Assembly: GCF_006539185.1 (NCBI RefSeq)
Contig: NZ_BJMN01000005.1
Location: 124,001-188,000, forward strand
DNA: 64,000 nt
Source: Streptomyces gardneri
Lineage (GTDB): Bacteria > Actinomycetota > Actinomycetes > Streptomycetales > Streptomycetaceae
Direction: 5' to 3'
The position numbers were made by a program, and so were the translations under genes. Of this stretch, positions 8,478 through 16,290 are shown in pieces; within the stretch, counting starts at the first letter, position 1; each line of letters starts with the position of its first letter. The notes below the pieces were generated by a model. It was not told the DNA's origin, ran no database searches, and saw nothing but the letters and a program-made list of their open reading frames with translations.

Positions 8478-9533
8478 ATGGGCGACACACGGGCGGTACA
8501 GGGCCGGAGCGCGCCGCGCGCGTACATCGGGTCGTTCACCTCGGCGGGCGGTCGCGGCGTCCTCGCCGCCGACGTCGACGCGGCGACGGGCGCCCTGACC
8601 GTCACCGGGGCCAGCGACGCCGTCGCCGACCCCTCTTTCCTCGCCCTCGCCGGCCCCGTGCTCCACGCGGTCTCCGAGACCGAGTCGGGCGCCGTCGCCG
8701 CCTTCGACGTCACCGGCCCGGCGCCCCGGCCGCTCGGCGACCCCGTCCCGGTCGAGGGCGCGGGCCCCACCCACCTCGCCCTCGCCGCCGGCCACCTCGT
8801 CACGGCCAACTACACCTCCGGCAGCGTCACCGTCCTGCCGCTGGCCGCGGACGGCACTCCCCGCCCCGCCACGGCCGTCCTGCGGCACGAGGGCCGCGGC
8901 AGCGTCCCCGGCCGCCAGAGCGGCCCCCACGCCCACCAGGTGCTCCCCGACCCCTCCGGCCGTTGGGTCGTCAGCGTGGACCTCGGCACCGACTCCGTGC
9001 GGGTCTGCGCCCTCGATCCCGCGACCGGCGCGCTCACCCTCCACCGTGAGACCACGCTGCGCCCCGGCACCGGCCCGCGTCACCTCGCCTTCCACCCGGC
9101 GGGCACCCACGCCTACGTCCTGAACGAGCTGGAGCCCACGCTCACCGTCTGCCGCTGGGACGCGGCGGCGGGCATCCTCGAACCGCTCGGCGAGACCCCC
9201 GTCGTCCCCGAGGGCACCACGGGTCCCAGCTACCCCTCCGAGGTCGTCGCGTCCCCCGACGGCCGCTTCCTGTGGGCCGCCGTCCGTGGCGACGACACCC
9301 TCGCCGTCCTCGCCCTCGGCCCGGACGGCGCGAAGGCCGACCTGGTCGCCACCGTGCCCTGCGGAGGCGCCTGGCCCCGCGACCTGACGCTCGACCCCTC
9401 CGGGCGGCGGCTGTACGCGGCCAACGAGCGCTCCGGCGACGTCACCTGGTTCGACGTCGACCCGGAGACCGGCGTACCGGTCCGGGCGGGCGCGATCGAG
9501 GTCCCGGCGGCCTCCTGCGTCGTCTTCGGCTGA
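8478..9533 (+). CDS. Lactonase family beta-propeller protein (YbhE/6-phosphogluconolactonase-like)
   Basis: About 351 residues with recurring propeller strand motifs (AYIGSFTSAGGRGVLAADVD near the start; HLAFHPAGTHAYVLNE mid-protein; GDDTLAVLALGPDGAKADLV late), typical of the seven-bladed Lactonase family that includes E. coli Pgl/YbhE and cis,cis-muconate-type lactonizing enzymes. A role in hydrolysing sugar lactones is the family prediction, but many members are uncharacterised. No signal peptide, so it is cytoplasmic. ATG 8478 has GGGGAGG four bases upstream. It is followed by stop-anchored 23-bp repeats and then a strong bidirectional terminator. Confidence 0.85.
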   Translation: MGDTRAVQGRSAPRAYIGSFTSAGGRGVLAADVDAATGALTVTGASDAVADPSFLALAGPVLHAVSETESGAVAAFDVTGPAPRPLGDPVPVEGAGPTHLALAAGHLVTANYTSGSVTVLPLAADGTPRPATAVLRHEGRGSVPGRQSGPHAHQVLPDPSGRWVVSVDLGTDSVRVCALDPATGALTLHRETTLRPGTGPRHLAFHPAGTHAYVLNELEPTLTVCRWDAAAGILEPLGETPVVPEGTTGPSYPSEVVASPDGRFLWAAVRGDDTLAVLALGPDGAKADLVATVPCGGAWPRDLTLDPSGRRLYAANERSGDVTWFDVDPETGVPVRAGAIEVPAASCVVFG

Positions 9534-9637
9534 GCCGCACGCGAGCCCGCAGCTGAGCCGCACGCGAGCCCGCAATCGAGCCGCACGCGAGCCCGCGACC
9601 GAGCCGCACGCGAGGCGGCGCCGCACGCGAGGCGGCG
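9532..9637. repeat. 23-bp tandem repeats starting at the lactonase stop codon, then a 17-bp repeat pair
   Basis: Four copies of GAGCCGCACGCGAGCCCGC plus four variable bases occur with exact 23-base spacing (starts 9532, 9555, 9578, 9601). The first copy shares bases with the TGA stop. Two copies of CCGCACGCGAGGCGGCG follow with 17-base spacing (9604 and 9621). There are no spacers, so this is not a CRISPR array. Confidence 0.85.
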
Positions 9638-9648
9638 CCGCGCACGAG

Positions 9649-9686
9649 AAAGGGCCCGTACCGGATGTTCCCGGTGCGGGCCCTTT
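9649..9686. terminator. Bidirectional terminator between convergent genes
   Basis: A 16-bp stem with one G-U wobble (left 9649-9664, right 9671-9686) and a 6-base loop. The arms begin with AAA and end with TTT, so it can act in both directions, serving the lactonase gene and the convergent CbiX-like gene. Confidence 0.85.
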
Positions 9687-9702
9687 GCTCTCGTGTCGCG
9701 CC

Positions 9703-10626
9703 TCAGAGCGACGGAGCGCCCTGCGGCTGCTGCGGCGGGATGCCCAGCGCCGAGGTGTACTGCGAGAGCACCAGCTTGCCGATCGCCGGGTAGGCCCCCA
9801 GCGGCTCGGCGGCGGCGCACCCGGCCTCCTTCGAGGCCTCGTCGAGCAGACCCTCGGCCAGCTCCGGGCCGATCAGGTACGGCGCGAGCGCCAGCTGGGC
9901 CGAGCCCGCGGCGCGCAGCTGCTCGGCGATGGAGGTGATCGAACCCTCCTGGTCGAGCGCGGCGGCCATCACCGGCACCGCGAGGCGCGCGGCGAGCAGC
10001 ATGCCGGTGATCCCGGCGGCCTGCACGGCCTCCTCGCCACCGACCGTGGCCAGGATGATGCCGTCGGCGGCCGTCGCGACCGTGAACAGCCGGGCGCGGT
10101 CGGCGCGGGCGAGGCCCGCCTCGGACAGGCGCACGTGCAGCGCCTCGGCGAGCAGCGGGTGCGGGCCGAGGACCTCGGTCAGCTCGGCGGTGTTGCCGCT
10201 GTCCATGACTGCCTGGCGCACCTGGCGCATCACGGCGCTGTCCGGGCCCGCGAGCAGCGGGACCACGACGGCGGCGGGACCGGTCGGGGCGGCGACCTCA
10301 CGGCCGGCGGCCACGGCCAGCTGGTACCGCTGGGCGCGGAGCGCGTCGGCGCCGGTCAGCACGGTCGCGAGCGCGGGGTACTCGATGTCGTCGCCGTCCA
10401 GGAAACCGATCACGGCCTCCAGGCCGGGCAGCTCCGAGCGGGCGATGCTCACGACCTCTTCGGCCAGCGAGCGTATGGCGGCCGAAGGCACACCGGGAAT
10501 GGCGAGAACCAGTGCGGGAGCGCCCTCGGGCGCCGCCGCGGGTTCGGGGCGACGGTGCCGCCCGGACTGGCGGGGTCGAGGCATTCGTACAGGCAGGCCG
10601 GAAGCAGGCCCAGTGGGGGAGCTCAT
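9703..10626 (-). CDS. CbiX/sirohydrochlorin chelatase-like protein, divergent
   Basis: About 307 residues with the two-fold repeated Rossmann-like organisation of two-domain CbiX/SirB-type ferro- or cobaltochelatases, including LGPHPLLAEALHVRLSEAG as in actinobacterial members. The first-domain metal-binding His-Gly motif expected after strand 1 is replaced here by AIPGVPSAA, so chelatase activity is doubtful and the protein may have another role. The N-terminal ~40 residues are Pro/Arg-rich and disordered. ATG 10626 is preceded eight bases upstream by TAGCAT, so the message may be nearly leaderless; no Shine-Dalgarno was found. No tetrapyrrole gene is nearby. Confidence 0.68.
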   Translation of the reverse strand: MSSPTGPASGLPVRMPRPRQSGRHRRPEPAAAPEGAPALVLAIPGVPSAAIRSLAEEVVSIARSELPGLEAVIGFLDGDDIEYPALATVLTGADALRAQRYQLAVAAGREVAAPTGPAAVVVPLLAGPDSAVMRQVRQAVMDSGNTAELTEVLGPHPLLAEALHVRLSEAGLARADRARLFTVATAADGIILATVGGEEAVQAAGITGMLLAARLAVPVMAAALDQEGSITSIAEQLRAAGSAQLALAPYLIGPELAEGLLDEASKEAGCAAAEPLGAYPAIGKLVLSQYTSALGIPPQQPQGAPSL

Positions 10627-10772
10627 GGCGCCGCATGCTACTGGTTTCGTCGGCCACGCTCTTCGGTGAGGTGCGATCGCGCGCCGTCTGTCCCCCTATG
10701 TCCGGTCTCCGTGTCCACTCCCGGCCCGGTTTTCCCTTCCGCACCACCCCCGACCTGGGCGGATGCCGCCGC

Positions 10773-11795
10773 CTACGCCGCTCCGCCGTCGAACAGGGCC
10801 AGCAGCGACGGATCATCCGGCAGGCGCAGTGTGCCGGTGGCGAGCGCGGAGGCCAGGCCGACCGCCCCGGCCAGCGGATCGCCCGCGGGCGCGACCGTCC
10901 GGGCGTGCGGGATCCGCTCCGCGAGAGCCGCCCGCAGGGGTACGAGGAGGGGGTCGCCCATCCTGAAGAGACCGCCCGTCAGGGCGACGAGGGCCCCCGG
11001 GCCGGCCGGGCACACGGCCTCGGCGGCGTCCGCGATGTGCGCCGCGGCGCGAGCGAGGACGTCCGCCGCGACCGGGTCGCCGGCGGCGGCGCAGGCCCCC
11101 ACCTCCGGGGCGAACGAGGCGAGGACGGCGGGCCGGTCGGTTCGGGGGTAGAGCGCGCCCGGCAGGCCCGCCGCCGGCCCGAACAGCTTCTCGGCCCGGG
11201 CGAGGAGCCCCGCCGAACCGCCGCGCCGCCCGTCGTGGGCGCGCATCGCCGCCTCCAGGCCGGCCCGGCCGATCCAGGCGCCGCTGCCGCAGTCGCCGAG
11301 GAGGTGTCCCCAGCCGTCGGCCCGGCGCCAGGAGGCCAGATCCGTACCGAGCGCGATCATCCCCGTCCCGCCCGCGACGACCGCGCCCGGACGCTGGCCG
11401 AGCGCCCCGGCGTACGCGGTGACGGCGTCGGCCGCGAGCACGAGCCGTCGCACGCCCCACGCCTCGGCGAAGGCGCCCGGCAGCTCGGCGCGCAGCTCGT
11501 CCCCGAGCGTCGCCATCCCGGCGGCGCCCACGGCCACCGCGAGGACCGGCCGGCCGGTCGCCGCCTCCGCCGCCCCCGTCGCGGCGCGTTCGCGCAGGGC
11601 GCGGACGGCCGGGAGGACCTGCTCCAGGAAGTGGGCCGCCGAGATGCCGCCAGGTCCGGTCCGGACGGGTTCCCGCGAGGTGAGGGTGTCGAGAACCGTG
11701 CCGCCCGCCGCCTCGGCCAGGGCGACCCGCAGCCCGGAACCGCCGGAGTCCACACCGACGACAAGCCCCTCGGCGGGTTCGTTCACGGAATCCAC
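10773..11795 (-). CDS. N-acetylglucosamine kinase-like protein (BadF/BadG ATPase family)
   Basis: ASKHA-fold kinase of about 340 residues. The phosphate-1 loop is VGVDSGGSGLRVALAE at the N-terminus, the second phosphate motif is AGGTGMIALG, and GWGHLLGDCGSGAWIGR is the hallmark stretch of eukaryotic-type GlcNAc kinases and BcrAD-like ATPases; the adenosine motif is LTGGLFRMGD. Probable role: phosphorylation of N-acetylglucosamine or a related amino sugar recovered from chitin or wall turnover. GTG 11795 has AGGA nine bases upstream; GTG 11786 is a less supported alternative. It diverges from ung across about 120 bases. Confidence 0.82.
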   Translation of the reverse strand: MDSVNEPAEGLVVGVDSGGSGLRVALAEAAGGTVLDTLTSREPVRTGPGGISAAHFLEQVLPAVRALRERAATGAAEAATGRPVLAVAVGAAGMATLGDELRAELPGAFAEAWGVRRLVLAADAVTAYAGALGQRPGAVVAGGTGMIALGTDLASWRRADGWGHLLGDCGSGAWIGRAGLEAAMRAHDGRRGGSAGLLARAEKLFGPAAGLPGALYPRTDRPAVLASFAPEVGACAAAGDPVAADVLARAAAHIADAAEAVCPAGPGALVALTGGLFRMGDPLLVPLRAALAERIPHARTVAPAGDPLAGAVGLASALATGTLRLPDDPSLLALFDGGAA

Positions 11796-11916
11796 GGTGC
11801 ACCATCCTGACGTGAAGGGGACAAGAGGCGGGCGGGTCACGGGAGTCCAGGTCCCGGCGATCGGACCGGACCGGGGCGGACCCGGGTGTCACTGTAGGCC
11901 GGTAGAGTGACGGACC

Positions 11917-12594
11917 GTGACAGCGCGACCCTTGAACGAACTGGTGGAGCCCGGCTGGGCGGAGGCTCTGAGCCCCGTCGCGGGACGTGTGGCGGAGATG
12001 GGCGACTTCCTGCGCGCGGAGATCGCCGCGGGCCGGACGTACCTGCCGTCCGGTCCGAACGTCCTGCGGGCCTTCCAGCAGCCCTTCGACGACGTGCGGG
12101 TCCTGATCGTCGGTCAGGACCCCTACCCGACGCCGGGGATGGCGATCGGACTCAGCTTCGCGGTCGCTCCGGAGATCCGCTCGCTGCCGGGCAGCCTGGA
12201 GAACATCTACCGCGAGCTGAACACCGACCTGGGTCTGCCCAGGCCGTCGAACGGCGACCTGACCCCCTGGACCCGCCAGGGCGTCCTGCTGCTCAACAGG
12301 GCCCTGACCACGGCCCCGCGCAAGCCGGCCGCCCACCGCGGCAAGGGCTGGGAAGAGGTGACCGAGCAGGCCATCCGCGCCCTGGCCGCCCGGGGCAAGC
12401 CGCTGGTGTCCATCCTGTGGGGCCGGGACGCCCGGAACGCCCGGCCGCTCCTCGGGAACCTCCCCGCGATCGAGTCGGCGCACCCGTCCCCGATGTCGGC
12501 GGACCGGGGCTTCTTCGGCTCCCGCCCCTTCAGCCGCGCCAACGAACTCCTCCTGGAACAGGGCGCCCAGCCCGTGGACTGGCGCCTGCCCTGA
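11917..12594 (+). CDS. ung: Uracil-DNA glycosylase, family 1
   Basis: Removes uracil from DNA in base excision repair. About 225 residues, the normal family length. The water-activating loop GQDPYPTPG has the catalytic Asp at about residue 68, the uracil-contact Asn is in LLLNRALT, and the DNA-intercalation loop [11 protein letters not shown] has His at about 189. The GTG start at 11917 has no Shine-Dalgarno; TAGAGT at 11903-11908 is placed so that transcription would begin at or within two bases of the GTG, which suggests a leaderless mRNA (inference). It is convergent with the BNR-repeat gene, with a hairpin terminator between. Confidence 0.96.
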   Translation: MTARPLNELVEPGWAEALSPVAGRVAEMGDFLRAEIAAGRTYLPSGPNVLRAFQQPFDDVRVLIVGQDPYPTPGMAIGLSFAVAPEIRSLPGSLENIYRELNTDLGLPRPSNGDLTPWTRQGVLLLNRALTTAPRKPAAHRGKGWEEVTEQAIRALAARGKPLVSILWGRDARNARPLLGNLPAIESAHPSPMSADRGFFGSRPFSRANELLLEQGAQPVDWRLP

Positions 12595-12622
12595 TCCGTG
12601 CGCGGCGGCCGGGCGACGGGTC

Positions 12623-12659
12623 ACGGCTCCGGCCGGGTCGCCGCCGCGGCCGGAGCCGT
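12623..12659. terminator. Hairpin terminator between ung and the BNR-repeat gene
   Basis: Perfect 12-bp arms ACGGCTCCGGCC (12623-12634) and GGCCGGAGCCGT (12648-12659) with a 13-base GC-rich loop. There is no T-run, as is common in Streptomyces. It abuts the stop codon of the minus-strand gene. Confidence 0.65.
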
Positions 12660-13741
12660 CAGATCACCGCGGCCCGCACGCACAGGACGTCCGGAAGGTG
12701 CTCCGCCAGGAGCTGCCAGCTCTCCCCGTCGTCGGCGCTCGCGTACAACTCGCCGTTGCGGTTGCCGAAGTAGACGCCCGCCGGGTCCGCGTCGTCCGTA
12801 CAGAGCGCGTCCCGCAGCACCGTGCCGTAGTGGTCGCCCTCGGGCAGTCCCCGGGTCAGCGGTTCCCAGGTGGCTCCGGCGTCGTTCGTCCGGTAGACGC
12901 GGCAGCGGCGGCCCGCCGGGACGCGGTCGGAGTCGGCCGTGATGGGGAAGACGTAGGCGGTGTCCGGGCGGTGCGGGTGGGCGGCGATGGCGAAACCGAA
13001 GTCGGAGGGGAGTCCGGCGCCGATGTCGGACCAGGTGCCACCCGCGTCGTCGCTGCGGAAGACGCCCCAGTGGTTCTGGAGGTACAGCCGGTCCTTGTCG
13101 GCCGCGTCCTGGGCGATCTTGTGGACGCACTGCCCGAAGTCGGGGTTCGGGTCGGGCAGGAAGACCGCGGACACCCCTTGGTTGGACGGCGCCCACGCGG
13201 CCCCGCCGTCCCGGGAGCGGAACACCCCGGCGGTCGACACCGCCACGGTGAGCGCGTCCGGATCGCGGGGGTCGGTGACGACCGTGTGGACGGCCTCGCC
13301 GCCTCCGCCGGGCACCCACCGGTCGCGGGTGGGATGCTCCCAGAGCGGGCGGACGAGCTCGAAGGACTCCCCGCCGTCCGCCGAGCGGAACAGCGCCGCC
13401 GGCTCCGTCCCCGCGTACACGACGTCGGGGGAGTGCCCGGGCGCCGGGTGCAGCTGCCAGACGCGCTCCAGCGAGGCCCCCGTGTCCTCGGGGAACTTCA
13501 CCGCGGGCCGCGCGGGCTCGGTCCAGTTCTTGCCGAGGTCGTCGGAGTGGAAGACGGACGGCCCCCAGTGGGAGCTGTCCCCGCCCACGAGGAGCCGCGG
13601 GGCCGGCCGCCGGGTGTCGATCGCGACCGAGTAGACGGCCTGCGCGGGGAAGGCCGGATCGTCGAACTCCCATCGGCCGTCGTGCCGGTGGCCGATGAAG
13701 AGCCCCTTGCGGGTGCCCACGGTGAGGAGTACGTCAGGCAT
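12659..13741 (-). CDS. BNR/Asp-box repeat protein (sialidase or WD40/YCF48-like fold)
   Basis: About 360 residues with six Asp-box type motifs of the form S/T-x-D-x-G-x-x-W/F (for example SDDLGKNW, SADGGESF, SRDGGAAW, SDDAGGTW, TNDAGATW, SADDGESW), indicating a beta-propeller. Automated annotation would call this exo-alpha-sialidase, but no signal peptide or arginine triad could be confirmed and similar cytoplasmic proteins have no known activity. It begins MPDVLLTVGTRKGLFIGH. ATG 13741 has GGAGG nine bases upstream. It stands alone between ung and the flavoprotein gene. The fold is well supported; the function is not. Confidence 0.82.
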   Translation of the reverse strand: MPDVLLTVGTRKGLFIGHRHDGRWEFDDPAFPAQAVYSVAIDTRRPAPRLLVGGDSSHWGPSVFHSDDLGKNWTEPARPAVKFPEDTGASLERVWQLHPAPGHSPDVVYAGTEPAALFRSADGGESFELVRPLWEHPTRDRWVPGGGGEAVHTVVTDPRDPDALTVAVSTAGVFRSRDGGAAWAPSNQGVSAVFLPDPNPDFGQCVHKIAQDAADKDRLYLQNHWGVFRSDDAGGTWSDIGAGLPSDFGFAIAAHPHRPDTAYVFPITADSDRVPAGRRCRVYRTNDAGATWEPLTRGLPEGDHYGTVLRDALCTDDADPAGVYFGNRNGELYASADDGESWQLLAEHLPDVLCVRAAVI

Positions 13742-13861
13742 GGTGCGGTACCTCCAGGACGCCGTTGTCGCGGATACGGGCCAGTCTGCACCCGGCCACT
13801 GACAACGGCCCCCGGACACACCTGAGGCGCCCCGGGACACCGCCCCGGGCCCCGTACCCCC

Positions 13862-14944
13862 TCAGATCGCCCAGGCGTACTGCGCCGGGGCGTGGGTCTC
13901 CGCGCCGAGTTCGCGGGCCGCGCGGCGGGGCCAGGAGGCGTCGCGGAGCAGCTCGCGGCCGAGGAGGACCGCGTCGGCCTCGCCGTTGGCGAGGATCTTC
14001 TCGGCCTGCTCGCTCTCGGTGATCAGGCCGACGGCGGCCACCGGCAGCCCGGTCTCCGCCTTGACCCGGGCGGCGAAGGGCACCTGGTAGCCCGGACCCA
14101 CGGGGATCCGCGCCGGTCCGCCGTTGCCGCCGCTGGAGACGTCGAGGAGGTCGACGCCGTGCTCGCGCAGCAGCGCGGCGAACCGTACGGTCTCGTCGGC
14201 CGTCCAGCCCTGCTCCTCCAGCCAGTCGGTGGCGGAGATCCGGAAGAAGACGGGCAGCTCCTCGGGCCACACGGCCCGCACCGCGTCGACGACCTCCAGG
14301 GCGAGCCGGGTCCGGTTCTCGAAGGAGCCGCCGTACTCGTCGGTGCGGTGGTTGCTGTGCGGGGAGAGGAACTCGCCGATGAGGTAGCCGTGGGCGCCGT
14401 GCACCTCGACGACCTCGAAGCCGGCGTCCAGCGCGCGGCGGGCCGCGTCGGCGAACTGCCCGGTGATCTCGTGGATCCGCTCGACGGTCAGCTCGGTCGG
14501 CACCGGGTAGCCCTCGTCGAAGGCGACCGGGCTGGGGCCGACGGGCTGCCAGCCGGGCCCGCCCGGCGCGACGGGACCGCGGCCCTGCCAGGGGCGGTTG
14601 GTCGAGGCCTTGCGCCCGGCGTGGCCGATCTGGATGCCGGGCACGGTGCCGTGGTCCTTGAGGAAGCCCGCGATCCGGCGCAGCCCCTCCGTCTGGGTGT
14701 CGTTCCACAGGCCGAGGTCCGCCGGGCTGATCCGGCCTTCGGGGGCGACGGCGGTCGCCTCGACGAGGATGAGTCCGGCGCCGCCGGTGGCCCGGGAGGC
14801 GTAGTGGGCGAAGTGCCAGTCTCCGGCCACACCCGCGTTCGGTCCGGTCATCTCGGCCGAGTACTGGCACATCGGCGCCATCCAGACCCGGTTGGGCACG
14901 GTCAGCGAACGCAGGGTGTAGGGCTGGAAGAGGGCGACGCTCAT
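13862..14944 (-). CDS. NADH:flavin oxidoreductase, Old Yellow Enzyme family (YqjM-like)
   Basis: FMN TIM-barrel enzyme that reduces activated C=C bonds (enones, nitro-compounds) with NAD(P)H. About 360 residues. The N-terminal MAPMCQYSAEMTGPNAG is the YqjM-class flavin loop with its redox-tuning Cys; EVHGAHGYLIGEFLSPHSN is the substrate/FMN signature with the anion-binding His pair region, followed by RTDEYGGS. ATG 14944 has GGAG six bases upstream. It diverges from an ArsR-type regulator, and the shared intergenic DNA carries two matching palindromes, so it is probably induced by an electrophile sensed by that regulator. Confidence 0.93.
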   Translation of the reverse strand: MSVALFQPYTLRSLTVPNRVWMAPMCQYSAEMTGPNAGVAGDWHFAHYASRATGGAGLILVEATAVAPEGRISPADLGLWNDTQTEGLRRIAGFLKDHGTVPGIQIGHAGRKASTNRPWQGRGPVAPGGPGWQPVGPSPVAFDEGYPVPTELTVERIHEITGQFADAARRALDAGFEVVEVHGAHGYLIGEFLSPHSNHRTDEYGGSFENRTRLALEVVDAVRAVWPEELPVFFRISATDWLEEQGWTADETVRFAALLREHGVDLLDVSSGGNGGPARIPVGPGYQVPFAARVKAETGLPVAAVGLITESEQAEKILANGEADAVLLGRELLRDASWPRRAARELGAETHAPAQYAWAI

Positions 14945-14980
14945 GACGGACTCCGTTTCGGGGGCCTCGAAGGATGCTCG

Positions 14981-15034
14981 TACGATACTCATCGTAGTAC
15001 GGCATCTGTCAAACTACGAGAGTTCTCGTACAAT
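14981..15034. promoter_or_regulatory. Shared divergent promoter with two matching operators (OYE / ArsR)
   Basis: Two 16-bp inverted repeats share the form TACGA-N6-TCGTA: TACGATACTCATCGTA at 14981-14996 and TACGAGAGTTCTCGTA at 15015-15030, centres 34 bp apart. A rightward promoter CTGTCA (15006-15011), 17-base spacer, TACAAT (15029-15034) has the second operator in its spacer. The leftward -35 TTGACA (complement of 15007-15012) overlaps the rightward -35, and the first operator covers the expected leftward -10. Confidence 0.8.
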
Positions 15035-15066
15035 GAGGCTCACCCGGATGAAGTGGAGCCGCCGCC

Positions 15067-15426
15067 ATGTCGACCGCAGCCAGCCCTCGCGCACTCGAGC
15101 ACCCCACGAGGGACCAGATCGGCCTCGAAGGGGTGCTGCACGCGCTCTCGGACGCCGTGCGGCTGCGCATCGTGCGGGACCTGGCGCGCGAGGATGACGC
15201 CCTCAGCTGCTCGTACTTCGACCTCCCCGTCACCAAGTCCACGACGACGCACCACTTCCGCGTCCTGCGCGAGAGCGGCGTCATCCGGCAGATGTACCAG
15301 GGCACGGCGAAGCTCAACGCCCTGCGCAAGGACGACCTGGACGCCCTCTTCCCCGGCCTCCTGGACACCGTCCTGACGGCGGCCGAAGCGCAGGCCGGCC
15401 GCCGGGACGGCGCCGAAGGGGTCTGA
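15067..15426 (+). CDS. ArsR/HxlR-type winged-helix transcriptional regulator
   Basis: Small DNA-binding protein of about 119 residues. The winged helix is seen in ALSDAVRLRIVRDLAREDD followed by TTTHHFRVLRESGVI and a hairpin ending near KLNALRKDDLDALFPG, the ArsR fold. No CxC metal-binding pair of classical arsenic sensors is present; a single Cys lies in ALSCSYFD, which could be a thiol switch. ATG 15067 has GGAG five bases upstream. It diverges from the Old Yellow Enzyme gene and its promoter carries one of two matching operators, so it likely represses both itself and the enzyme. Confidence 0.88.
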   Translation: MSTAASPRALEHPTRDQIGLEGVLHALSDAVRLRIVRDLAREDDALSCSYFDLPVTKSTTTHHFRVLRESGVIRQMYQGTAKLNALRKDDLDALFPGLLDTVLTAAEAQAGRRDGAEGV

Positions 15427-15463
15427 GCCGAAGGGGCCCGGGTCTAACGGAGTCCGGGTCGCC

Positions 15464-16114
15464 CTACAGCGACTGCATGCGGTTGATCTCCGAGGTCTGC
15501 TGGGCGATCACGTCGTTGGCCATCTCCTCCACCAGGACGTTGTTGCCGTCGCTCAGCACCTCGGCCGCCATCGTCACGGCCCCCTGGTGGTGCGTGATCA
15601 TGAGCTTCAGGAACAGCTCGTCGAAGGCCTTGCCCTTCGCGCCCCTCAACTCCTTGAGCTGAGCCTCGGTCGCCATGCCCGGCATCGAGTGATGGTCGTG
15701 GCCGCCCTGCTCACGCGGCCCGCCGTTGTTCTTCAGCCAGCCTTCCATCGCGGCGATCTCCGGCTGCTGCGCGGCCGAGATCCGCTCGGCCACCTTCTTC
15801 ACCGCCGGGGATCCCGCCCGCTGCGGGGCGAGTTCCGTCATGGTCAGCGCCTGGCGGTGGTGGACGATCATCATCTGCGTGTACGTGAAGTCGGCGCTGT
15901 TCGGGCGCTCGTCGGGGAGGAGCCGGGCGGCCTCCTCCGGCGATATCCGTTTGGCCGGCTCGCCGGGCTTCCCCGGGGCCACCACCGAGCCTCCGGCCGA
16001 GGCCTCGGCCTTCGGCGCGGCCGCGTCGGATCCCGAATCGCAGGCGCCCAGGGCGAGTACGGCGACGGCGGACAGGGCCACGGCGACGACGGCACGCTGA
16101 CGGCGGATCAACAA
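15464..16114 (-). CDS. DUF305 lipoprotein (copper/metal-binding helical domain)
   Basis: About 216 residues. Lipoprotein signal ending ALGAC (Cys about 25) indicates anchoring on the outer membrane face. The DUF305 ferritin-like helical domain is marked by two MMIVHHRQALTM / LMITHHQGAVTM motifs, whose His pairs and Met residues suggest metal (often copper) binding; a HDHHSMPGM segment between them adds more ligands. The TTG start at 16114 has GGAGG five to six bases upstream. It diverges from the LVIVD-repeat gene, a pairing often seen in Streptomyces, suggesting that the two secreted proteins work together. Confidence 0.88.
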   Translation of the reverse strand: MLIRRQRAVVAVALSAVAVLALGACDSGSDAAAPKAEASAGGSVVAPGKPGEPAKRISPEEAARLLPDERPNSADFTYTQMMIVHHRQALTMTELAPQRAGSPAVKKVAERISAAQQPEIAAMEGWLKNNGGPREQGGHDHHSMPGMATEAQLKELRGAKGKAFDELFLKLMITHHQGAVTMAAEVLSDGNNVLVEEMANDVIAQQTSEINRMQSL

Positions 16115-16212
16115 CGCGACCTCCAGATGTTCTTGCGGGGACAGTGACCGTTCCTAGCACTTTTCTCAGGGGGATCGATCAAAAACCTTCATTACGTCTG
16201 TGTTGCCATCTG

Positions 16213-16275
16213 TTGAGATGCGCACGCCAAGGACCATACTGCCGGGGTCCAACATCCGTTCAAGGCTGAACGGAT
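16213..16275 (+). promoter_or_regulatory. Candidate promoter and 22-bp inverted repeat upstream of the LVIVD gene
   Basis: TTGAGA (16213-16218), 16-base spacer, CATACT (16235-16240). Downstream, arms ATCCGTTCA (16254-16262) and TGAACGGAT (16267-16275) form a perfect inverted repeat with a 4-base centre, about 15 bases before the GTG. It could be an operator or a 5' leader hairpin. Confidence 0.55.
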
Positions 16276-16290
16276 ACCAGCGAGGACGGA

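Noticed and set aside
9532-9637. Possible CRISPR array (regular 23-bp repeats)
   Set aside because: The repeats are head to tail without unique spacers and no cas genes are nearby; they are simple tandem repeats.
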